From Flammeovirga sp. OC4 (GTDB lineage Bacteria; Bacteroidota; Bacteroidia; Cytophagales; Flammeovirgaceae): a stretch of DNA of 64,000 nt. The stretch is taken from positions 248,001 through 312,000 of the forward strand of contig NZ_JTAM01000001.1 of the NCBI RefSeq assembly GCF_000812565.1. Direction: 5' to 3'. Shown here piece after piece: positions 16,107-24,919 of this stretch. Position 1 is the first letter of the stretch. The number at the start of each line of letters is the position of its first letter. A program made the position numbers and the translations under genes. The notes under the pieces were generated by a model, which saw only the letters and a list, made by a program, of their open reading frames with translations, searched no databases and was not told the origin of the DNA.

Positions 16107-16682
16107 ATGGACATTCAAGAACTCATTTTTTCAGTTATAGGCTTAATTATTTACTGGTATTTATCAAATCTTGGAAAGAAAAAGAATGATAAAAATAAGA
16201 ATAAAAATATCAATCAAGAGACTATCATTCCTCCAACCAATGAAGGAGAATTAGAGCAAACCGAAGAAACCAAAACTTACCAAAGAGAAGAGGTTAAAGC
16301 GCCAAGTTCATTTACCGATTTATTGAATATTCTATCTGACCCAGGTAAAATTCAATCTCGACAAAGAGATATCAATCCATTAGACCCTCAAAAGTCGGAA
16401 GAAAGATTATTACGTGACCTTGATCAATACAGTCCCAATAATGTAGCTGAAGACACTTATGAATCTGGAATGGATCAATATTATGATGATCAAGATGACT
16501 ATCAATGGCAAGACGATTTTTCAAATGCTGATCTTGACAAAGAGAAAATAGAAAAGGGTAAATCCATTACAAAAAGTAAAAAACCTAAGAAGAAGAAGAA
16601 AGTGGCCCAATTATTTAAGAACCCTAATAGAATCAGAGATGCTTTTATTATGAATGAAATCTTAATGAAAAAGCACGAATAG
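16107..16682 (+). CDS. Single-pass membrane protein with charged tail, unknown
   Basis: 191 residues. One hydrophobic helix at about 5-21 is followed by a Lys/Asn-rich stretch, an acidic low-complexity middle (Asp/Tyr/Gln-rich, about 110-140) and a Lys-rich motif ('KKPKKKKK') before a short helical end 'NRIRDAFIMNEILMKKHE'. This final segment looks like a conserved peptide in short Bacteroidota proteins of this type. Predicted to sit in the inner membrane with the tail in the cytoplasm. I do not recognise a function. It precedes the large translocase-like gene by 230 bases. Confidence 0.6.
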   Translation: MDIQELIFSVIGLIIYWYLSNLGKKKNDKNKNKNINQETIIPPTNEGELEQTEETKTYQREEVKAPSSFTDLLNILSDPGKIQSRQRDINPLDPQKSEERLLRDLDQYSPNNVAEDTYESGMDQYYDDQDDYQWQDDFSNADLDKEKIEKGKSITKSKKPKKKKKVAQLFKNPNRIRDAFIMNEILMKKHE

Positions 16683-16912
16683 GTATTAAGATAGAATATC
16701 AATCAATTGACGATTGATACTTATAAAGCCAATTTCATAAATCAAGGTCGATTATTTTTTTAGAAATAAAGGTATGTTTTCTCTAATCTTCAAATATTAA
16801 ACTACTTCAATTGTCATCATCTTTGATCATCTGAATATTTGAAAGATTGATTAATTTTTTAGGATAGTCCAAACATACCCAATGTAGGAGCTCAATACTA
16901 CTTTTACACACT

Positions 16913-19900
16913 ATGAAAAAAATATTGCTCAGTATGGTTGGAGGCCTTTCATCAGAATGGCCTCGAATAGCAGCACTTTTAACGTTAGGTTTTTTTACCG
17001 GTATTTTCATGGCAAGCTACAGTGTTGCCATCAATACCTTATTCATATCTAAGTTTGGAAACGAGGATGATTTCCCTTTAGCATTAGTTACTCAGGGTGT
17101 ATTGGGTATCATTTTCACAATTCTTTTCTCTAAACTTCAAAACCTCATAGGTTTCCGTACCCTAGTGTACTATACTTCATTTATCATTTTTGCGATTATT
17201 GGAAGTATCACTGGAGCTTTAATCCTTCTAGATGAAAATCAATGGGTCGTATTCTTTGGGTTTGCGACTCTTGGGCCTATTGCATCCATTTCCTTATTGA
17301 TTTTCTGGGGAGCTTTTGGGCGTCTTTTTAACTTTTCACAAAGTAAACGTTTGTCAGGTGGCATTGATACAGGTCAAGCTGTAGCAACTATTTTAGCCTT
17401 TTTCTCTGTCCCAATCATTCAAAGTCTACTTCCCTCCTTTTCTTACTTATCACTTGTAGGTGCAGTCTCCTACTTAGGTTGTCTTGTTTCAACGATTTAC
17501 ATTTTAAGAAAGTTCAAAATGCATGCTGCTGAAGCATTGACAGTCGATGAACATAAAAAGGAACCACATAAAAGAGTACGCCTACGTGATTATAAGAAGT
17601 ACTTTTTAATCATTAGTACTTTTGTGATGTGTTCAAGTTTCTCTGCTGCATTTGTAGATTATTCATTTGTGACTGTTACACCACAATACTTTTTAAAAGA
17701 ACAAGAATTAGCCAACTTTCTTGCCTTCTTTGAAGCATTCGTCATTATCGTTTCCTTCTTAGTACAAACATTTTTGAATGATAAAATCTTAGAAGTTTAT
17801 GGACTTCAATATTCATTAATGCTCTTACCTGGCATATTGGTCTTCTTTGGAGTGATTGATTTAGTAATTGGAGGTTTATTTGGACATAGTAAAGAGTCTG
17901 GTGCCTTTCTCATGTTTTTCCTCATTATTTCAATGTCGAAACTCGTAACAGATGCATTGAGGGACTCTTTAGAAAGCCCTACAGTCAAAATATTCTTCTT
18001 CCCTCTTCCTACGGAAATTAGATATGAAGCACAAACATTAGTAGAAGGAACTGTAGCTCAAATGTCAACTTTAGGCGCGGGTATACTTATGATCATCATC
18101 TCCAGAATGGGAGGTTACAATATTTTGTACAATAACTTCGTCATTTTTGCTATTGTAGGTCTTTGGGTATTCATTACCTTTAAAATGTATGCTCAATATC
18201 GTATTTCCCTTCAAAACTTACTGGCAGCTAATTCTACTGAGAATGCTTATTTAGATGAACAGGGAAAAAGATTCCAAAACAATAAAATTCAAAACTTATT
18301 ACAGACTAGGTGGAACTCTGTTTCAACCAAACTATCGCCTCTACTCTTTAAATTAATTGAACGCCTTGATATTTTTCTTTTCCGTTCAATTTTATCAGAG
18401 AAAGGAAATCTTTTAAGGTTCGTGAATAAGAGAATTGCTTTAAGTAAAATTAAGGAGTATCGTATTTATGAAAGCACTGATGCTTTACACGAGTTTGTAC
18501 ATGGAACCTTTGATGATGATGAATTGATTGAAGTTGCAGAGTCATTAGCTACAGAATTAAAAGCTGAAGTACTTCTTGAAAGTGACATTGATAATATCAT
18601 CGAATTAGCGAAATCTCCTGATCCTAAAAGGAGAATGAAAGCTTCAAGACTAATTTTCAATTTTTACGATGAAAAATTAGAAAATACAGTTTCTAAACTC
18701 ATTAGAGATTACAATTATGATGTGAGAGTGGAAGCTATGTCATTGGTGGGCTATCACAAAATTGCAAGCCTTATTCCAGTACTAGTAGAGCGTTTATCCA
18801 TTAAAGGTGATGAAAGGGTTGCCTTATCTGCAATTATTGCAGTGGGTAAAGAAGGTGCAAAAATATTAGAAAATGCCTTTCACAAAAATGGCCAAATTCA
18901 ACAAACGAAACGACTAATTCTTCAAGCCTATGCCAAAATTGGCAGCGAAGAATCTGTTCAGCTTTTATCCGAAAAGATCACTTCTCCAGAGAGACGAATA
19001 TCCTACGAAGCCCTCTCGCTTTTAAGTGCTTTAGGATGGAACGCTGAGGATGAATATCAAATATTATTCTTAAAAGAAGCTTTAAAAAGAGAAGCAAACA
19101 ACTGTTATTGGAATATTGCAGTCTCTTTAGAACTCGAAGACAATAAAGAAAATGTATTAGTACAAAGAGCTATTCAATCTGAAATTATCAGCAATTATAA
19201 TCAGATGTTCCTTTTATTAGATATGCTTTACGATAGAGGTTCATTAAAACTAATCCGTAGAAACTACGAATTAGGCACTGCTGATAGTATCGGTTATGCT
19301 GTTGAACTTCTTGATGTTTTAATTGATGAAGATATCAAAGGCTATGTACTTCCATTGTTTGAAGATGCTTCTGCCGAGGAAAGAGTTAAAAAGCTTCAAG
19401 ACTTATATTACAGAGAATCTTATACAAGTGATTATGCTTTAGTCAGGCTTGCAACAAGAGATCCAAACTGGCTTTCTTCTTGGGTGAGAGCTACGGCTTT
19501 GTATGCGTTAGCACATAAACCTAGAATCTGTAATCCAAGTATGTTGGTTGGGTTCCTTTTTGATACAAATAAATTAATTTCTGAATTATCAGCTTGGATC
19601 TTAAAAGTAAACTTCCCTGATGTTTTAGAGGAATCTTTCCATAGATTAGAACATAAAGTAGAATCAGATTTAAGAGAACTTGTAAGAGATGTTGATAGCT
19701 TAGACTGGAAGACCACTCCGAAATTCACGTTTTCAAAAGCTTTATTTTTCTCGAATATCACTGAATTCCATAACCTATCTGGTGATGAACTTTCTGACTT
19801 AGCAGAGATTTCTAACTTAAGGTTTATTGAGAAGGGAAAAACAATTATCAGTGCTGAAAAACTAAAAGAGGAAGGACTTTATGTTGTAAAAGAAGGAGAA

Positions 19901-20155
19901 ATTGCCATTGGAAATGGGGATGCTCATACCTTGTTGTATAAGAGAGGAACAATGATTGGAACTTATATTTCTACTAAAGCAGATGCTTGGATTGGAAATA
20001 TGTACACCCTCACCGATAGTTATGTGTATGAGATAGATGAAAAATCATTCTTTTTACTCCTAGCCACTGATATGCATATGGTAGAAATCATCATGGATAA
20101 TGTAAGAAGAGCTTTCCGTACCTCTATCAACCTACAAAAAGTAGCCTTAGAGTAA
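16913..20155 (+). CDS. NTT/MFS-like transporter fused to HEAT repeats and a degenerate cNMP-binding domain
   Basis: 1080 residues in three parts. About 15-425 has roughly twelve membrane helices that resemble the ATP/ADP-translocase (NTT)/MFS group ('GFFTGIFMASYSVAINTLFISKFG', 'SGGIDTGQAVATI'). About 522-900 is a series of HEAT-like helical pairs ('ARLIFNFYDEKLENTVSKLI', 'RRISYEALSLLSALG'). About 942-1080 fits a cyclic nucleotide-binding fold ('EGLYVVKEGEIAIG', 'YVYEIDEKSFF'), but the phosphate-cassette Glu and Arg of CRP-type domains are replaced ('RGTMIGTYISTKADAWIG'), so cyclic nucleotide binding is doubtful. Substrate is unknown. Ends in a strong terminator. A free-living organism would not import ATP as obligate parasites do. 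Confidence 0.75.
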   Translation: MKKILLSMVGGLSSEWPRIAALLTLGFFTGIFMASYSVAINTLFISKFGNEDDFPLALVTQGVLGIIFTILFSKLQNLIGFRTLVYYTSFIIFAIIGSITGALILLDENQWVVFFGFATLGPIASISLLIFWGAFGRLFNFSQSKRLSGGIDTGQAVATILAFFSVPIIQSLLPSFSYLSLVGAVSYLGCLVSTIYILRKFKMHAAEALTVDEHKKEPHKRVRLRDYKKYFLIISTFVMCSSFSAAFVDYSFVTVTPQYFLKEQELANFLAFFEAFVIIVSFLVQTFLNDKILEVYGLQYSLMLLPGILVFFGVIDLVIGGLFGHSKESGAFLMFFLIISMSKLVTDALRDSLESPTVKIFFFPLPTEIRYEAQTLVEGTVAQMSTLGAGILMIIISRMGGYNILYNNFVIFAIVGLWVFITFKMYAQYRISLQNLLAANSTENAYLDEQGKRFQNNKIQNLLQTRWNSVSTKLSPLLFKLIERLDIFLFRSILSEKGNLLRFVNKRIALSKIKEYRIYESTDALHEFVHGTFDDDELIEVAESLATELKAEVLLESDIDNIIELAKSPDPKRRMKASRLIFNFYDEKLENTVSKLIRDYNYDVRVEAMSLVGYHKIASLIPVLVERLSIKGDERVALSAIIAVGKEGAKILENAFHKNGQIQQTKRLILQAYAKIGSEESVQLLSEKITSPERRISYEALSLLSALGWNAEDEYQILFLKEALKREANNCYWNIAVSLELEDNKENVLVQRAIQSEIISNYNQMFLLLDMLYDRGSLKLIRRNYELGTADSIGYAVELLDVLIDEDIKGYVLPLFEDASAEERVKKLQDLYYRESYTSDYALVRLATRDPNWLSSWVRATALYALAHKPRICNPSMLVGFLFDTNKLISELSAWILKVNFPDVLEESFHRLEHKVESDLRELVRDVDSLDWKTTPKFTFSKALFFSNITEFHNLSGDELSDLAEISNLRFIEKGKTIISAEKLKEEGLYVVKEGEIAIGNGDAHTLLYKRGTMIGTYISTKADAWIGNMYTLTDSYVYEIDEKSFFLLLATDMHMVEIIMDNVRRAFRTSINLQKVALE

Positions 20156-20191
20156 ATAACCTATATCATGTTATAAGTTATTTTAAACAAA

Positions 20192-20230
20192 AGAAGGCTG
20201 ACTCACAATTTAATGTTGAGTCAGCCTTCT
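20192..20230. terminator. Bidirectional intrinsic terminator
   Basis: A perfect 14-bp stem (20192-20205 with 20217-20230) lies between the convergent translocase-like and 4-alpha-glucanotransferase genes. A run of A residues flanks the left side; the right side is only AT-rich (ATATATT). Confidence 0.75.
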
Positions 20231-20250
20231 ATATATTATTTAAGTATCTA

Positions 20251-22989
20251 TTAATACTTTGTATTTCTACCTGAAGCTGTAATTAATCCTTTCAACTTCG
20301 AGTTGAAAGCACTTTGTTTTACAAGCTCTTCGCAAGAGAAGTGCATTCTGTATCTCCAATAGTGATGTTTAATTGCAGGCACATTAATACGCTCATCTTC
20401 CGGATTTTCTCTTCTTAATTCACCATCAATGGCCAATAGGTCTTGTAATGGGAAGATCGTCCACATTGAATCAGCATATAAATGTTGTACCAAAATCTGC
20501 TCTGCAATCCAAGGCTCACAATGCTCAGGAGCTTCACCCCAATTCCCTAGAATTTCGTTGTAGAATCTTTGAGTATCACCTCTATCTTCTGTCCACCAAC
20601 CTCTTACAGTTGACATATCATGTGAAGATGGAGACGCTACTGATTCGTAAGGATAATTACCAGGGTGACCAAAGGCGATAGTAGGATCTTTTGGCATTCT
20701 TTGAATTTCTAAGCTTAAAATCTCAAGCTCAGTCATTACACCAGGAACACAGTCAGGAACCATACCTAAGTCCTCACCACAAATCAACATGTTTGTTGCT
20801 TCTTTAATGGCAGGTAATTTCTCCATTGCTTGTGAAGCCCAAAGGTCCTCTTGACGTTTGAAGAAATAATCTACATATAAGTCCCATAAAGTATGCTTTT
20901 GATACCCTTCTAACTCATTAAAAGTTCTAGACTTATCCATGGTTACACGCGGAGCATAGTGCATTCCATCATCATAACCTAATGCAGGAATCAACAATAC
21001 CTCATTATGTAAGCTGTATAAGTTATCTCTTACCGCATCTAATCTCGCTTGATCTGCCTCGTCAGCAGCTTTTAGACCATTAAAGTAAGCTTGAACTTTT
21101 ACTTGAGAATCATATTCTTCTTTGAAGTCATACGCTCCAGAATATTTTTCTTTTAAGAACTCTTCTTTCACCCAATCTGTATCAGCTCCAAACATTTCTC
21201 CTAAGAAATGCTCACGAATATATGGTTTACAGAAACGATCAAAATCAAATCTTACACCTCTACTTTCAAACTCATTGATGTGTAAAGGAAGTGCTGGTCT
21301 GAACTGTCCTAAAAGACCTTGTACAGAGTCAATTGGAATCTCCCAAATACGGAAGAAACCTAAAATATGGTCAATTCTGAAAGTTTGGAAATACTGCGAC
21401 AAGTGTGTCATTCTACTTGTCCACCATGCATAACCATCTTTCTTCATTGTATCCCAGTCGTATGTAGGGAATCCCCAGTTTTGACCATTGACTGCGAAAT
21501 CATCAGGTGGTGCACCTGCTTGACCATTCATATTGTATAAATGTGGTGCAGTCCAAGCATCAGCTGAGAATCTATAGATACCAATTGGAATATCACCTTT
21601 TAAGACAACACCATTATCTTGAGCATACTCAGAAGCTTCAAGTAATTGTGCATGAAGATGATACTGCACGAATACATAGAAGTTAACGTCATCTTTTACT
21701 TTTGACTTAGCAGCAAATAACTTTGCAACTTCTTTCTCATCGTATTTTGCAAACTTCTCAAATTTTGAGAAATCTGGTGTCTTATATTTATCTCTGAAAT
21801 AACAGAAAGCAGCATAAGGTAATAACCATTCTTCCTGTTCTTTGATAAATGCTTTTACTTTAGCATCCTTAAAGAAGCTTGCTTTTTTCTCTGTCCAAAT
21901 CTCCTTAAGATAATCCATTTTTGCATTCATTACTGCTTCATAATCAACAGTATCTAATGCATTTAATTTTTTCTTAAGGTTCGCAAGTTTTGTCATCTTC
22001 TTTTTATCCTTCAAAGCACCTACTGCTTCTAGGTTAATATAAAGAGGATGCAAGGCGTATACTGATACAGAAGCATATGGATAAGAATCTACCCAAGTGT
22101 AAGTAGCCATTGTATCATTAACAGGTAAGATTTGAACCAATCTCATTCCTGTTTCTTTTGACCAATCTACTAACCCTTTAATGTCCAAGAACTCTCCTAC
22201 ACCAAGACCTTGCTCAGATCTTAATGAGAATACAGGAAGGGCAACACCCATTCCTCTCCAAGCTCTTTTGTCATAAGAGAATCTGTGATCTGCAAAACGA
22301 ACGTAAGTTTGAGGATCATTTTCTTGAATATCAAAAACATGATCATATCCACCTTCTAATTCTACATGATTAGCATCTTTAGTTGATACTAATACATATT
22401 TATATTTTAGTTTGTGATGATTCTTTTTTAGAGGAGTTGTTACTGTCCAAAGGTTACGTTCTTTGTCGTAATTCATTGGAAGGGCATTATTGATATCCCA
22501 ATTTCCTAACTCATCTACAGACCCAACTACTTTTGCTACCATGTCCTTGTTAATACGAGGCACGTTCACTTCAAAAGTATACTTTGCGTCTTTAGTTGAT
22601 TTTTTGACTGCTTTTTTCTTTGGTGCAGACGTTTGGAAGATCACATCAAAAGCTGCAGTATCATAAGCATTTTCTGTCTCATGATAAGGGTTCCATGCAT
22701 CTTGTAAGATGTAGTTTTTATACAAAGTTTTGTCTAGTTCCACTTTTCTTGGAGCTCCATCCTCTTTGTACACAATGCCATTTGACTTATCAACCAAAAG
22801 GTAGTTGTAAGTAAAACTCTTGGCTTTAGTTTTTGACAGATCAACTTCTGCAAACCAAACCCCACCCCCTAAATATGACATTTCTAGGGCCTCATCTTTT
22901 TTGTTTTTTCCCAAACTTGGTAAAGAACCAACAATCAGTAATTGCTGACCAAATTGAGTATCATAATGTATTTTAAAGGTCGCTTTCAT
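20251..22989 (-). CDS. malQ: 4-alpha-glucanotransferase, DPE2-type with two CBM20 domains
   Basis: 912 residues, cytoplasmic. Two starch-binding CBM20 modules come first (about 1-105 and 135-230, 'GSLPSLGKN' and 'GSVDELGNWD'), then a GH77 catalytic domain. The nucleophile Asp540 is in 'FRIDHILGF', the acid/base Glu739 in 'ICGEDLG', and the stabiliser Asp791 in 'SSHDMST'. The gap between the first two is about 199 residues against about 48 in E. coli MalQ, which shows the insertion typical of plant DPE2 and related bacterial enzymes. It transfers glucan chains between maltose, maltodextrins and larger glucans. It stands alone; a LacI/PurR-like palindrome at 23111-23126 lies about 120 bases upstream. 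Confidence 0.93.
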   Translation of the reverse strand: MKATFKIHYDTQFGQQLLIVGSLPSLGKNKKDEALEMSYLGGGVWFAEVDLSKTKAKSFTYNYLLVDKSNGIVYKEDGAPRKVELDKTLYKNYILQDAWNPYHETENAYDTAAFDVIFQTSAPKKKAVKKSTKDAKYTFEVNVPRINKDMVAKVVGSVDELGNWDINNALPMNYDKERNLWTVTTPLKKNHHKLKYKYVLVSTKDANHVELEGGYDHVFDIQENDPQTYVRFADHRFSYDKRAWRGMGVALPVFSLRSEQGLGVGEFLDIKGLVDWSKETGMRLVQILPVNDTMATYTWVDSYPYASVSVYALHPLYINLEAVGALKDKKKMTKLANLKKKLNALDTVDYEAVMNAKMDYLKEIWTEKKASFFKDAKVKAFIKEQEEWLLPYAAFCYFRDKYKTPDFSKFEKFAKYDEKEVAKLFAAKSKVKDDVNFYVFVQYHLHAQLLEASEYAQDNGVVLKGDIPIGIYRFSADAWTAPHLYNMNGQAGAPPDDFAVNGQNWGFPTYDWDTMKKDGYAWWTSRMTHLSQYFQTFRIDHILGFFRIWEIPIDSVQGLLGQFRPALPLHINEFESRGVRFDFDRFCKPYIREHFLGEMFGADTDWVKEEFLKEKYSGAYDFKEEYDSQVKVQAYFNGLKAADEADQARLDAVRDNLYSLHNEVLLIPALGYDDGMHYAPRVTMDKSRTFNELEGYQKHTLWDLYVDYFFKRQEDLWASQAMEKLPAIKEATNMLICGEDLGMVPDCVPGVMTELEILSLEIQRMPKDPTIAFGHPGNYPYESVASPSSHDMSTVRGWWTEDRGDTQRFYNEILGNWGEAPEHCEPWIAEQILVQHLYADSMWTIFPLQDLLAIDGELRRENPEDERINVPAIKHHYWRYRMHFSCEELVKQSAFNSKLKGLITASGRNTKY

Positions 22990-23110
22990 TAAAGAACGAT
23001 TTAATAGAATTTCCAGTTTTAATGGTTTTCAACACCACTTTGCTTAGCTAAATTACTATAATGTTATTCGTATTAAAAAGGGTTTATCATACATTTTTAA
23101 GTTTTTTTTT

Positions 23111-23126
23111 TCGCAACGGTTTGCGT
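23111..23126. promoter_or_regulatory. LacI/PurR-family-like operator upstream of malQ
   Basis: The 16-mer at 23111-23126 contains CGCAA and TTGCG half-sites around a CGGT centre. On the minus strand it differs from the E. coli PurR box ACGCAAACGTTTGCGT at three positions. LacI-family regulators control maltose genes in several bacteria, and malQ begins about 120 bases downstream on the minus strand. No regulator gene is in the window. Confidence 0.45.
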
Positions 23127-23196
23127 TACGGGGTGCATGATTAAAATCATCAAATTTATTCTTCTAATGATCCTCTTTCCTTTAATTTTATACTTT

Positions 23197-23829
23197 TTAT
23201 AATACGTTGATAAGGTTGATGTCTTTCCTTTTTTCTTGCTTCAGTTCGACCCAATAACTCCCTTTTTCCAAAATTTCAGATAAATAAAAGCTCTGTATAA
23301 CACGTTCGCCTTTAGGTGTTTGGATATTAGTATTATATACTGAATAGCCTTGTCTATCGTAAATACTGAACTGAATCTTTGAATTTGAATTCACCGCTTT
23401 TAACTGCAGTTTAATTGGATTATTTTTATTTTCACTCGTGTACAATAAAACCTCCAAATAAGATTCCATTGAGAGATTTAAAGTGGAAACTACTTCTGTA
23501 AATCCGTCTTGCTCTACTTTTATTATTCTATAATATTTTGATGGATAATGGTCTAAAAATCGAATTGCCACATTAGAATTGACACTGTTCGTAGTTTCAA
23601 GTTCGGTTTTCTTAAACCAATCTTTATTGTCTTCTGACCCTTGTATAAAAAGTTTTCCATCATCAACGGTAAAAGAATTTTTGAAAGTAAGCATTACTTC
23701 TTTTCCACTTACACTTCCTTTCAAATTTTGATCTGAAGAGACATTTTCATAAGTAGATTGATCTGGTTGTTGAGCGAATGATGTACTAATAAAAAATAAG
23801 TTTATTAGTAGATAAGCTATTGGTTTCAT
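23197..23829 (-). CDS. Secreted protein with sorting-domain-like tail, unknown
   Basis: 210 residues with a signal peptide (about 1-19, ending 'SFAQ'). About 35-115 is strand-rich and resembles a fibronectin-type or Ig-like fold ('SEDNKDWFKKTELET', 'KYYRIIKVEQDG'). The last about 85 residues ('IQFSIYDRQGYSVYNTNIQ', 'ILEKGSYWVELKQ') resemble the beta-sandwich C-terminal domain used as a type IX secretion signal, although the usual final 'KxxxxK' type end is not clear. If so it would be surface-exposed. No enzyme motif is seen and no terminator follows. Confidence 0.55.
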   Translation of the reverse strand: MKPIAYLLINLFFISTSFAQQPDQSTYENVSSDQNLKGSVSGKEVMLTFKNSFTVDDGKLFIQGSEDNKDWFKKTELETTNSVNSNVAIRFLDHYPSKYYRIIKVEQDGFTEVVSTLNLSMESYLEVLLYTSENKNNPIKLQLKAVNSNSKIQFSIYDRQGYSVYNTNIQTPKGERVIQSFYLSEILEKGSYWVELKQEKRKDINLINVL

Positions 23830-23930
23830 GGAATTTAAATATAGTTCTTAGGCAAATGTTGTTTTTCTATATATTAAAAACCAATTTTTTCTCTTAATAG
23901 TTTATAATTGAACTCTAATAATAAAAAATA

Positions 23931-24392
23931 TTAATATTTCTCCATATCTTTTAGCATTTTTAGTATTCTTTCTGCTTTAATATCTTCATTCCTAGCATTA
24001 TAGATCCAATTGACATATTCCTTCTTTTTTTCGTCAGATAATCCTTTAAAATTCTCTTGCACAATGTTAGACTCCAACTCTAAGCAAGATTTAATTTCAT
24101 CTGGTACAACTATGCTTGCTTCATCGAGATAAAGTCTGATTGTGACTTCATCGCCTTCTTCTTTTTTAATTTTTTTTCGGATTTGAGCTTTCACTGGCAA
24201 GAAAACATTTCCATTACCCATTGGCATTAGTTTATAACTTTTTAATTCAAATTCATCAATAAAGCCATTCACTCTTACCCAGCCAAAAGGATTGTTTTTA
24301 TCCATAGGAATAGTGGGTAGTTCTGCATATGTCCAACCTCCTTTTCCTGGAAATTTTTCGAGTTTGTACTTCCCTTCTACGAGTAATATCAT
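23931..24392 (-). CDS. DUF1905/YdeI-OmdA-like protein
   Basis: 153 residues, no signal peptide. The N-terminal half fits DUF1905 ('GGWTYAELP', 'FGWVRVNGFIDEFELKSYKLMPMGNGNVFLPV', 'GDEVTIRLYLD'). The C-terminal half fits the short OmdA/YdeI helical tail ('LSDEKKKEYVNWIYNARNEDIKAERI'), a pattern of helix, 'W', basic residues seen in these fusions. YdeI-type proteins are linked with resistance to cationic peptides and envelope stress in some Gram-negatives, but the molecular role is not established. It is the last gene of a four-gene minus-strand operon and begins 11 bases after the GNAT gene. Confidence 0.75.
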   Translation of the reverse strand: MILLVEGKYKLEKFPGKGGWTYAELPTIPMDKNNPFGWVRVNGFIDEFELKSYKLMPMGNGNVFLPVKAQIRKKIKKEEGDEVTIRLYLDEASIVVPDEIKSCLELESNIVQENFKGLSDEKKKEYVNWIYNARNEDIKAERILKMLKDMEKY

Positions 24393-24403
24393 TTTGCACT
24401 TAT

Positions 24404-24919
24404 TTAATAGTAATAATTGAAGCCATAGACTTGAATTTCTTCTTTGCTAACATCTAATGCTTCATTTCTGACGAAACCCATTTTCTCATACATGGCCCAA
24501 GCTAACTTCATAGGTTTAGTGGAATGTATAATTAATCGTTCTCGTTTTAAAACCCTGCCTTTTTCCAAACAATATGCAACCAACTTTTTACCTACTCCTT
24601 TTCCTTGGTGTTGATGATCCACTGCTAAAAGTCTAAATCCACAAGCATTCAATACAGAAGTAGCGGCTCCTTCTGAACCATAGTCTGACATTTCTTTTAT
24701 AAAAACTACAGCCCCTGCAATCTGATCATCATCTAAAGCTACATGAATTGACACGTGTTCTTTTTCAGTCAGGTCCCCTACATTTAAAAGCATCTCATAG
24801 TATTCTGGCATTTCTTCTTGTTGCGGAAAACCTTCTAATGAGGAATAAACCTGTACCATCATTTCCCCAATCTGAGGGTACTCGGTTTGGTAGGCTTCTC
24901 TAATTACAATTTGGTTCAT
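24404..24919 (-). CDS. GNAT-family N-acetyltransferase
   Basis: 171 residues. The acetyl-CoA loop 'VDHQHQGKGVGKKLVAYCLEKG' (about 98-121) is the standard GNAT motif A (Q/RxxGxG/A), with the flanking strand 'CGFRLLAVD' and a closing 'AMYEKMGFVRNEAL'. It acetylates an amine on an unknown substrate, small molecule or protein. The start codon shares one base with the stop of the vWA gene (TAATG), a sign of translational coupling. Nothing identifies the substrate; neighbouring YdeI-like and ABC-F genes hint at stress or antibiotic tolerance, but this is inference. Confidence 0.85.
   Translation of the reverse strand: MNQIVIREAYQTEYPQIGEMMVQVYSSLEGFPQQEEMPEYYEMLLNVGDLTEKEHVSIHVALDDDQIAGAVVFIKEMSDYGSEGAATSVLNACGFRLLAVDHQHQGKGVGKKLVAYCLEKGRVLKRERLIIHSTKPMKLAWAMYEKMGFVRNEALDVSKEEIQVYGFNYYY

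Noticed and set aside
16697-16719. 8-bp inverted repeat after the charged membrane protein gene, as a terminator
   Set aside because: No U run follows, and the stem is AT-rich and weak.
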